Assembly: GCA_021153325.1 (NCBI GenBank)
Contig: JAGKTQ010000003.1
Location: 73,406-137,405 of the forward strand
Direction: 5' to 3'
Origin: Lachnospiraceae bacterium
Lineage (GTDB): Bacteria > Bacillota > Clostridia > Lachnospirales > Lachnospiraceae
DNA: 64,000 nucleotides
The notes beneath the pieces were generated by a model. That model saw only the letters and a list, made by a program, of their open reading frames with translations. It ran no database searches and was not told the origin of the DNA. Both the position numbers and the translations under genes were made by a program. How positions within the stretch are numbered: the stretch's first letter is position 1; each line of letters begins with the position of its first letter. This document shows, in pieces, positions 1 to 6,711 of this stretch.

Positions 1-315
1 GTCGAAAAGGAGGCACCGGCAGGTGAAAGAACACCGATGTATGTTTTGACAAATACAGGGCGGACTCATGGAGCAGCCTGCATTTTATATCATAATCTTT
101 TGGATGAATTTGCGAAAAGAATAAATGACAATTTGTATATTTTGCCGAGTTCTATTCATGAAATCATTATAGTTCCGGCTTCTTTGGCAGGAAAAGCTTC
201 TGAGCTTCGGGAAATGGTAAAGGAGATCAATGAGACACAGGTGGAAGAGGAAGAAGTGTTGTCGGATTCTGTTTATTTTTTTAATCGCTCCACAAAAAGG
301 CTGGAACTGGCGTAA
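1..315 (+). CDS. DUF5688 family protein, C-terminal part (5' end outside window)
   Basis: The reading frame is open from base 1 and ends at TAA 313-315, so the gene starts before the window; the ATG at 37 is internal. The visible 104 residues contain a MYVLTN...G-AACILY stretch and an acidic tail, which I recognise as the end of the DUF5688 proteins common in Lachnospiraceae. Their function is unknown and nothing here shows one. No clear T-rich terminator follows before the tRNA. Confidence 0.7.
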   Translation, partial: VEKEAPAGERTPMYVLTNTGRTHGAACILYHNLLDEFAKRINDNLYILPSSIHEIIIVPASLAGKASELREMVKEINETQVEEEEVLSDSVYFFNRSTKRLELA

Positions 316-509
316 TAGAGGAAGAATGGAAGAATTTGTAGCCTGTCTGCACTAGACAAAAAAATGTATTTATGATATTATAGGCAAAGTGATGTAACAA
401 ATTTGTAATATATCGCGTCGGAAGCGCGTATTTATCGATAAGATGGAGTTGCAATTCCGATGCGATTCTCTGAAAGAAATTTTGGAGTGAAGGCACTTAT
501 TTTTATTAT

Positions 510-581
510 GCACCCGTAGTCTAATGGATAGAACGGAGGCCTCCGACGCCTTTAATGCAGGTTCGATTCCTGTCGGGTGCA
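510..581 (+). tRNA. tRNA-Arg (anticodon CCG)
   Basis: The acceptor stem GCACCCG (510-516) pairs perfectly with CGGGTGC (574-580), with A581 as discriminator. The T arm is GCAGG-TTCGATT-CCTGT (557-573). The anticodon arm is GAGGC-CTCCGAC-GCCTT, which puts CCG at positions 34-36 and so reads the arginine codon CGG. No CCA is encoded, so the tail must be added by nucleotidyltransferase. It is a lone tRNA gene; no tRNA cluster is near. Confidence 0.95.
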
Positions 582-626
582 TCTTTCATCTAAGACAATG
601 GTAGTAGAAAGAAGAAAGGTATTTGT

Positions 627-1916
627 ATGTCAGATAATAATAAATTAAAAGAGAAATTTCATATATGTAAAGAGTGGGTCTTGAATCATAGTAAGATCGT
701 ACTTCCCGTTATTGTTGGAGTATGTGTGCTGATCACAGTTATTGTGGCATTAAATGCAAATAGAAAAGAAATGCAAAGGCAGACAGTTGGTGCAGAAGCA
801 GTGACGGAAGAAGCTTCAGGAGTAATTGAAGTGCCGGAGGATCCATTTGAAGTAAACGCGTATCCAGAAATCAATAATTTAATCATTTCCTATTATAATG
901 CTTTGGCAGATGGTGATGTGGCAGCAATTGAGAGTATGAACAGTTATGTGGATGATACAGAAAAGATCCGTATTGCAGAAATCAGCAAATATATCGAAAG
1001 CTATCCACAGGTTGATATATATACGAAAAAAGGTCCTGTAGAAAATTCCTATTTGGTATATGCATATTCTCAAGTAAAATTCTTTGATTATGAGAATACA
1101 GTACCGGGTATGCAGACTTTCTATGTTTGTCAGAATGAAGATGGCAGTTACTATATTAATGAGGGGGAAGCAGAAGATGCGGTTTTAGAGTATATTCGCA
1201 TGATTTCCCTGCAGGATGATGTAATTGATTTAAATAATAAAGTTAATGTAGAGTATAACGATCTGTGTGCAAGTGATGCAGCACTCAGTGCATTTTTAAC
1301 AGAGTTGAACAATCAGATCAATATTTCTGTTGGTGAGATCTTGGCAGTACAAGAGACAGAAGCTGCTCAGACGGAAGAAACAACAGAAACCACTGAAGAA
1401 GGTGACGAAACAACAGAAGCAGAAAGTGAAGCTGCAGAAAACGTTATTCAGACAGCACGTACAACAGATGTTGTAAATATTCGTAGTTCGGACAGTGAAA
1501 CAGCGGATAAACTTGGTAAGGCACAGAAAGGTGATACTTTTACTGTTTTAGAAACTAAGGTAAATGGTTGGAGTCGCGTAGAGTATGAAGGCGGCGAGGC
1601 TTATATCCGTTCTGATTATTTAGAGATTATCAGTACAGAAACTGTTTCCACAGAGGAAAATGAGGCTGCAGAGAATGAAGCGGAAGAAAATGTACAGGAA
1701 GAAGCAGATAACACTTCTAATACAACAGGCGAAAAACAGTATGTTACTGTAAAAGAAACAGTCAATGTGCGTGCAGCACAGAGTCAGGACAGTGAAAAAG
1801 TCGGAGTGGCTTATCAGGGAGATAAGTTAGAACTCATTATGGAATTGGCAGATGGCTGGTGCAAAGTAAAATACAATGGTCAAACTGCTTATGTAAAATC
1901 AGAGTTTGTGGAATAA
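627..1916 (+). CDS. membrane-anchored protein with two bacterial SH3 domains
   Basis: This 429-residue protein starts with a short basic cytoplasmic segment and one membrane helix (about residues 21-43). An extracellular domain of about 190 residues follows, then an acidic Glu/Thr-rich linker (about 245-275). Two bacterial SH3 (SH3_3-type) repeats sit near 275-333 and 366-429, each with the VNVR/VNIRS...G-VRSDYL style pattern. Such domains usually bind peptidoglycan, so a cell-wall-facing anchor is likely. The middle domain looks like a helical/NTF2-type fold but I do not recognise it. It is monocistronic, with a terminator directly after it. Confidence 0.8.
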   Translation: MSDNNKLKEKFHICKEWVLNHSKIVLPVIVGVCVLITVIVALNANRKEMQRQTVGAEAVTEEASGVIEVPEDPFEVNAYPEINNLIISYYNALADGDVAAIESMNSYVDDTEKIRIAEISKYIESYPQVDIYTKKGPVENSYLVYAYSQVKFFDYENTVPGMQTFYVCQNEDGSYYINEGEAEDAVLEYIRMISLQDDVIDLNNKVNVEYNDLCASDAALSAFLTELNNQINISVGEILAVQETEAAQTEETTETTEEGDETTEAESEAAENVIQTARTTDVVNIRSSDSETADKLGKAQKGDTFTVLETKVNGWSRVEYEGGEAYIRSDYLEIISTETVSTEENEAAENEAEENVQEEADNTSNTTGEKQYVTVKETVNVRAAQSQDSEKVGVAYQGDKLELIMELADGWCKVKYNGQTAYVKSEFVE

Positions 1917-1936
1917 TCTTATATAAAAGCATTTAG

Positions 1937-1997
1937 AAAAATTCTGTTATTTTTTGGGAAGTCAATATTTTCCTTTAAAATAACAGAATTTTTTTTT
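1937..1997 (+). terminator. intrinsic terminator after the SH3 protein gene
   Basis: AAAATTCTGTTATTTT (near 1938-1953) is repeated inverted as AAAATAACAGAATTTT (1977-1992) and followed by a run of T. It separates the SH3 gene from the next gene. Confidence 0.8.
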
Positions 1998-2045
1998 GGA
2001 AATATGGTAATCCTATTTTAAAATAAGAAAAAGGAGTCGGATACC

Positions 2046-2477
2046 ATGCAGAAACAAGACTTAGCTATTTATAGAAGCGTTCAAAAAAATGCAGAAATGG
2101 GAATGAAAGCAATTAATATGATCTCAGATAAGGTTCATGACCCGGAGCTTGCCAGACAGCTCACGAAGCAGGGCTTAAAGTATTCGGAACTCAGAAGCCG
2201 CGCAGTAGATAAACTGTTGGAGGAGAAGGCAGATCCGTACAGAGGTAGTTATATGCAGGATATCATGCTGACGACCGGAATCCATTCGAATACTATGTTC
2301 AATACAAGTACGAGTCACATAGCGGAAATGGTCATTCAAGGGAGCAATAGAGGGCTTACCGATATGTGGAAATCTTTGAATCATAATAAAATGGCAGAGA
2401 AAAATTCCGTGGAGTTTGCAAAAGAATTAATGGACTTTGAAGAGAAAAATATTACCAGACTAAAGAACTATCTTTAG
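2046..2477 (+). CDS. small all-helical protein of unknown function (ferritin-like in appearance)
   Basis: The 143 residues look almost wholly alpha-helical, with no signal peptide or membrane segment. The pattern (QKNAEMGMKAI..., repeated Met and Asn, long amphipathic helices, DFEEKNITRLKNYL at the end) resembles small ferritin-like or DUF2383-type four-helix bundles, but I see no complete Glu/His di-metal set, so I make no functional claim. A well-spaced AAGGAG lies before ATG 2046. It stands alone between a terminator and the gdhA promoter. Confidence 0.6.
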   Translation: MQKQDLAIYRSVQKNAEMGMKAINMISDKVHDPELARQLTKQGLKYSELRSRAVDKLLEEKADPYRGSYMQDIMLTTGIHSNTMFNTSTSHIAEMVIQGSNRGLTDMWKSLNHNKMAEKNSVEFAKELMDFEEKNITRLKNYL

Positions 2478-2552
2478 ATTGTATACAAGTATTATTGTAC
2501 AATATGCCTAAAAAATTGCTCAAAACTTTTATAGTTTAATGTAATAAAGCAC

Positions 2553-2581
2553 TTGTGATTTTTTTAGACAGCATTTATAAT
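2553..2581 (+). promoter_or_regulatory. sigma-A promoter of gdhA
   Basis: TTGTGA (2553-2558) is followed after exactly 17 bases by a perfect TATAAT (2576-2581). The start of transcription should fall near 2587-2590, which places the leader hairpins at the very 5' end of the message. Confidence 0.8.
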
Positions 2582-2586
2582 AATAC

Positions 2587-2637
2587 GTGGACGAAGGAGT
2601 CTGTAACGCAGGAAACTATGTCTCCTGCGCTTTTTTT
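2587..2637 (+). promoter_or_regulatory. gdhA leader: small hairpin plus terminator-like hairpin (candidate attenuator)
   Basis: GGAC (2589-2592) pairs with GTCT (2599-2602), closing a six-base loop. Then CGCAGGA (2607-2613) pairs with TCCTGCG (2623-2629), followed directly by seven T (2631-2637), the form of an intrinsic terminator. It lies between the promoter and the gdhA SD, so it can only act as an attenuator or transcript-end stabiliser. AGGAG (2595-2599) can also pair with CTCCT (2622-2626), which would break the terminator stem. The regulator is not known from the sequence. Confidence 0.6.
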
Positions 2638-2663
2638 ATACTAAACTAAAGGAGGACATGAAA

Positions 2664-3998
2664 ATGTCATATGTTGATGAAGTCTACAGCATGGTAGTAG
2701 AAAAAAATCCAGCACAGCCAGAGTTCCATCAGGCAGTAAAAGAGGTTTTAGAATCTCTTCGTGTAGTAATTGAAGCAAATGAAGAAGCATACCGTAGAGA
2801 TGCTTTATTGGAAAGACTTGTAACACCGGAAAGACAGTTACTTTTCCGTGTACCTTGGGTTGATGACAAAGGGCAGGTTCAGGTAAACAATGGTTATCGT
2901 GTACAGTTCAATAGCGCAATTGGACCATACAAAGGAGGATTACGTTTACATCCATCCGTTAACTTAGGTATTATCAAATTCTTAGGATTTGAGCAGATCT
3001 TCAAAAACTCCTTAACAGGACTCCCAATCGGTGGCGGTAAAGGTGGTTCTGATTTCGATCCAAAAGGAAAATCAGACCGTGAGATCATGGCATTCTGCCA
3101 GAGCTTTATGACAGAGTTAAACAAATATATCGGAGCTGACACAGACGTTCCAGCTGGTGATATCGGAACAGGCGCAAGAGAGATCGGTTATATGTTCGGA
3201 CAGTATAAGAGAATCCGTGGCGTATACGAAGGTGTACTTACAGGAAAAGGTTTATCTTACGGCGGTTCTTTAGCTAGAACAGAAGCTACAGGATATGGTT
3301 TATTATATTTAACAGAAGAAATGTTAAAATGCAACGGTAAAGACATCGCTGGTAAAACAGTTGTTATTTCCGGTTCCGGAAACGTAGCAATCTACGCTTG
3401 CCAGAAAGCACAGCAGTTAGGTGCTAAAGTTGTTACTGTATCTGATTCTACAGGCTGGGTTTACGATCCAGAAGGAATCGATGTTGCTTTATTAAAAGAA
3501 GTAAAAGAAGTAAAACGTGCTCGTCTTACAGAGTATGCTGCTGCTAGACCAAGTGCTCAGTACCATGACGGAAAAGGTGTATGGACTGTTAAATGTGATG
3601 TTGCTCTTCCTTGTGCAACGCAGAACGAATTGGATTTAGAAGATGCAAAAGCATTAGTAGCAAACGGATGCTTCGCTGTAGCAGAAGGTGCTAACATGCC
3701 TACTACTATGGAAGCTACAGAATACTTACAGAAAAACGGCGTTCTTTTCTGCCCTGGTAAAGCTGCAAACGCAGGTGGTGTTGCAACTAGCGCATTAGAA
3801 ATGAGCCAGAACAGCGAACGTTTAAGCTGGACATTTGAAGAAGTTGACAGCAAATTAAAGAACATCATGGTTAACATCTTCCACAACCTTGATGATGCTG
3901 CAAAGAAATATGGCATGGAAGGCAACTATGTAGCTGGTGCTAATATCGCTGGTTTCTTGAAAGTTGCAGATGCTATGACAGCGCAGGGTATCGTATAA
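2664..3998 (+). CDS. gdhA: NADP-type glutamate dehydrogenase
   Basis: The enzyme interconverts 2-oxoglutarate plus ammonia and glutamate, the main ammonium entry or amino-acid fermentation step. The 444-residue protein follows the E. coli GdhA layout closely: FR-PWVDD, the Y-KGG-R-HPSVN block, the catalytic-Lys motif GGGKGGSDFDPKGKS (Lys near 126), the ADTDVPAGDIG block, a dinucleotide site SGSGNVA, and ALPCATQNELD and EGANMPTT in the C-terminal half. I chose ATG 2664 over ATG 2658 because GGAGG (2651-2655) is only 2 bases from the latter and 8 from the former. Expression is likely set by a strong promoter and the hairpin leader. Confidence 0.95.
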   Translation: MSYVDEVYSMVVEKNPAQPEFHQAVKEVLESLRVVIEANEEAYRRDALLERLVTPERQLLFRVPWVDDKGQVQVNNGYRVQFNSAIGPYKGGLRLHPSVNLGIIKFLGFEQIFKNSLTGLPIGGGKGGSDFDPKGKSDREIMAFCQSFMTELNKYIGADTDVPAGDIGTGAREIGYMFGQYKRIRGVYEGVLTGKGLSYGGSLARTEATGYGLLYLTEEMLKCNGKDIAGKTVVISGSGNVAIYACQKAQQLGAKVVTVSDSTGWVYDPEGIDVALLKEVKEVKRARLTEYAAARPSAQYHDGKGVWTVKCDVALPCATQNELDLEDAKALVANGCFAVAEGANMPTTMEATEYLQKNGVLFCPGKAANAGGVATSALEMSQNSERLSWTFEEVDSKLKNIMVNIFHNLDDAAKKYGMEGNYVAGANIAGFLKVADAMTAQGIV

Positions 3999-4044
3999 GA
4001 TACATAAGCTTGTTCTATAATTGAAAAGAGAATAAATGATATGG

Positions 4045-4094
4045 AAAAGTCCTATGAACTAGGTAATTTTACCGAGTGTTCATAGGACTTTTTT
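4045..4094 (+). terminator. terminator after gdhA, member of the TCCTATGA hairpin family
   Basis: AAAAGTCCTATGAAC (4045-4059) pairs perfectly with GTTCATAGGACTTTT (4078-4092), and a smaller hairpin GGTA/TACC (4062-4065, 4070-4073) sits in the loop. The T-rich 3' arm suits an intrinsic terminator. The same outer arm recurs at 10876-10920 with a different inner stem. Confidence 0.8.
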
Positions 4095-4222
4095 GTATGT
4101 ATGGAAATAAAGGATAATTTTCCAAATTTATGCATAATATAAGACAAGGTGAAGAAACTATCAAAAGATGCAGAGGATTGGCAGGTTTTCGCATCAAAAA
4201 CACATAGCAGAGGTAGTGAGGA

Positions 4223-5392
4223 ATGATTGTCACAAGTGATATTAAGTATATTGGTGTAAATGACCATACTATAGATTTATTTGAAGGAATGTATGCAGTG
4301 CCAAATGGTATGTCGTACAATTCCTATGCCATTTTGGATGAGAAAGTTGCCATATTGGACTCGGTCGACAAGGAATTTACGGATGAGTGGCTGGAAAATA
4401 TCAGGAAGGCTTTGAAAAATAGAAAGCCGGATTATTTGATCATTCAACATATGGAACCAGATCATTCTGCCAATATTATGAGCTTTGTAAAGACATATCC
4501 AGAGGCGGTATTGGTCGCTTCTGCCAAAGCATTTGTGATGATGGAAAATTATTTCGGGACAGATTTTTCAGAAAATCGCATTGTTATATCGGATGGGGAT
4601 ATGCTTTCTCTGGGAAAACATAAACTGCTATTTGCGACAGCGCTTATGGTGCATTGGCCAGAAGTTATTGTAACCTATGACAGTACAGAAAAAATCTTGT
4701 TTTCAGCCGATGCATTTGGCAAATTTGGAGCGCTTGATGTAGAAGAGGAGTGGCTTGGTGAAGCAAGACGTTATTATATCGGTATTGTTGGAAAATATGG
4801 TATTCCGGTTCAAAAACTGCTTGCAAAGATAGCAAATTGGGAGATAAAGAAAATCTGTCCGCTTCATGGACCGGTATTAGCAGAAAATCTGGAATACTAT
4901 CTTGCATGGTATCATACTTGGTCGAGCTATCAGCCAGAAGAAGAAGGGGTTGTTATTGCCTACACCTCTGTTTACGGAAATACGAAAAAGGCAGTTGAAC
5001 TGTTGGCTGAAAAATTAACGAAGAAGGGATCCAAAAAGGTGTTGGTCAAAGACCTGGCAAGATGTGATATGTCAGAAGCTGTTGCAGAAGCCTTTCGTTA
5101 CAGTAAGATTGTTTTGGCGACAACGACCTATAATGTAGGGATTTTTCCACCTATGCGTGAATTTATCAATTGGTTGACAGAGCGTAATTTCAGTAACCGC
5201 ATGGTTGCTTTCATGGAAAATGGAAGTTGGGCGCCAGTCGCGGCAAAGCTTATGAGAGAGAAAATGGAAAATAGCAAGGGAATGCTGTTTGCAGATACTT
5301 CTGTAAAAATTCTATCGGTTCTCAATGAGGAAAGTATGGCGCAGTTAGAGGCGCTTGCGGATGAACTATGCAGAGATTGGCAGGAAAAATAG
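4223..5392 (+). CDS. fprA: FprA-type flavodiiron protein (A-type flavoprotein)
   Basis: Flavodiiron proteins reduce O2 to water and/or NO to N2O in anaerobes, taking electrons from rubredoxin. The 389-residue protein has an N-terminal metallo-beta-lactamase-like domain with H-x-E-x-D-H (H76, E78, D80, H81), a further His in LMVHWPE, Asp in SADAFG and His in CPLHGP as the expected di-iron ligands. The C-terminal flavodoxin domain starts at about residue 249 with the FMN loop TSVYGNTKKA. ATG 4223 has GAGG 9 bases upstream. The next gene is rubredoxin, the expected donor, so detoxification of O2 is the likely job, probably protecting the oxygen-sensitive oxidoreductase downstream. Confidence 0.92.
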   Translation: MIVTSDIKYIGVNDHTIDLFEGMYAVPNGMSYNSYAILDEKVAILDSVDKEFTDEWLENIRKALKNRKPDYLIIQHMEPDHSANIMSFVKTYPEAVLVASAKAFVMMENYFGTDFSENRIVISDGDMLSLGKHKLLFATALMVHWPEVIVTYDSTEKILFSADAFGKFGALDVEEEWLGEARRYYIGIVGKYGIPVQKLLAKIANWEIKKICPLHGPVLAENLEYYLAWYHTWSSYQPEEEGVVIAYTSVYGNTKKAVELLAEKLTKKGSKKVLVKDLARCDMSEAVAEAFRYSKIVLATTTYNVGIFPPMREFINWLTERNFSNRMVAFMENGSWAPVAAKLMREKMENSKGMLFADTSVKILSVLNEESMAQLEALADELCRDWQEK

Positions 5393-5434
5393 GTTTTCGC
5401 AATTAAATAACAATCATTGAAGGAGGAAATTGTA

Positions 5435-5596
5435 ATGAAATATGTATGTGATGTGTGTGGATGGATTTATGATGAGGCAGTTGGTGCCCCGGATATGGGC
5501 ATTGCTCCGGGAACAAAGTTTGAAGATCTTCCGGAAGATTTTCTGTGTCCGTTATGCTTTGTAGGAAAAGATTTTTTTAGCGAGGTAAACGAATAG
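5435..5596 (+). CDS. rubredoxin
   Basis: A 53-residue protein with the two iron-binding knuckles of rubredoxin, CDVCGW near the start and CPLCF near residue 38, plus the Tyr/Asp-Glu-Ala run typical of the family (YDEAVGAPD). It carries single electrons on one Fe(SCys)4 site in the cytoplasm. AGGAGG lies 8 bases before ATG 5435. It sits 42 bases after fprA, and its TAG stop overlaps the GTG start of the next gene (TAGTG), so the three are one transcript. The likely partner is FprA; electrons could come from an NADH:rubredoxin reductase elsewhere or indirectly from the oxidoreductase below. Confidence 0.93.
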   Translation: MKYVCDVCGWIYDEAVGAPDMGIAPGTKFEDLPEDFLCPLCFVGKDFFSEVNE

Positions 5597-6711
5597 TGGA
5601 GCAAGGAAAGAATGGCAAAATGGGGTTTAAGGAAAAACTGGAGTCCGGAAAGGATTACTATGAGATCCGTTTGGAAAGTATTGGTGGTCTAGGAGCAAAT
5701 TTATGTGGAAAGATGTTGGGGGAGCTGGGCGTAAAGTATCTGGATGTAAACAGCAGTAATTTTTCCAGTTATGGTTCTGAAAAGACAGGGACGCCGGTAA
5801 AAGGCTTTATCAGATATTGTAAGAAAGAAAAGGAAATCAGAGTACATTCGCCGGTAGTAGAGCCGGATCTGCTTGTAGTATTTCATCAGGCACTTTTAAA
5901 GGATCCATCCGTCTGGAAAGGATGTAGCAGGGAAACTGCAGTGATTATTGCCATGGAACCGGGACAAAAGACAGTCCAATGGAAACAGGGTGTCTGCTAT
6001 GGACTGGAAGCGCAAAGAATTGCGATGGAGACCCAGTCCAGGATCAATGTAGTAATGCTCGGTGCAGCCTTGAAGCTTATGGGGATAGAAAATTTAGAGG
6101 CGGGTGAGCAGATTTGTAGAGACACTCTGGGAAAAAAGTATCCAGAGGCTTTGAACAATAATCTGGAAGGGATGAAAAGGGGATATGAGGAAGTTAAAAA
6201 GTTAGAAAGACAAGAGGTATGCCAGAACGAAAGAAGTAGAGAAAAGACAGCGCAGGAGAGTACAAAGCAACAGGAATGGGGATATGCGAATGCGCCCATC
6301 GGTGGTATTAATCCAAGGTTTGGCAGTACGGTAGTCGCAGATTTATCTCCTTCCAGGCAGGGATATATTCCTCTTTTTCTCAAGGAGAGATGTATCAATT
6401 GTGGGCTGTGTCATTCGACTTGTCCCGATATGGTATTTCAGTTTGCAAAAGGAGAGTATAAAGGAAGGGAAATGATGGTCAATCAAGGATTGGATTATTA
6501 TCATTGTAAAGGCTGTCTACGCTGTGTAGATGTGTGTCCGGTCAATGCGCTAGTAAGAGGCGTGGAAGCGGAGCACTCGGATAAGGAATACTTTTTACCG
6601 AATAAAGAGCTTTTAAGAATGCCGGCATATTATGAGGAAGCGGGGGCAGACGGGTATATTACGTCGGAATCCTATTTGACAGAAAAGAGAATGGAAGGAG
6701 GAGAAGTATAA
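5596..6711 (+). CDS. 2-oxoacid:acceptor oxidoreductase, fused gamma and delta (ferredoxin) subunits
   Basis: Residues about 20-205 match the gamma subunit of pyruvate/2-oxoacid:ferredoxin oxidoreductases (ESIGGLGAN...GKMLGE, then VVEPDLLVVF). A charged linker follows, then a delta-like domain with two [4Fe-4S] motifs, CINCGLCHSTCP and CKGCLRCVDVCP. So one protein supplies what PorC and PorD supply separately in many archaea and bacteria. The GTG start at 5596 overlaps the rubredoxin stop; ATG 5620 (residue 9) with AAGGAAA before it is the alternative. Its stop shares one base with the next ATG, implying translational coupling. The substrate may be pyruvate or a branched-chain/aryl 2-oxoacid; the sequence alone does not decide. 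Confidence 0.85.
   Translation: MEQGKNGKMGFKEKLESGKDYYEIRLESIGGLGANLCGKMLGELGVKYLDVNSSNFSSYGSEKTGTPVKGFIRYCKKEKEIRVHSPVVEPDLLVVFHQALLKDPSVWKGCSRETAVIIAMEPGQKTVQWKQGVCYGLEAQRIAMETQSRINVVMLGAALKLMGIENLEAGEQICRDTLGKKYPEALNNNLEGMKRGYEEVKKLERQEVCQNERSREKTAQESTKQQEWGYANAPIGGINPRFGSTVVADLSPSRQGYIPLFLKERCINCGLCHSTCPDMVFQFAKGEYKGREMMVNQGLDYYHCKGCLRCVDVCPVNALVRGVEAEHSDKEYFLPNKELLRMPAYYEEAGADGYITSESYLTEKRMEGGEV

Noticed and set aside
482..509. Promoter TTGGAG-16-TATTAT right before tRNA-Arg
   Set aside because: The -10 would touch the first base of the tRNA, leaving no room for a start; transcription must begin further upstream.
2587..2637. Match to the ANTAR two-hairpin RNA target before gdhA
   Set aside because: The first loop is GAAGGA and the second is not a clean six-base loop with A at 1 and G at 4, so I report only a generic attenuator.
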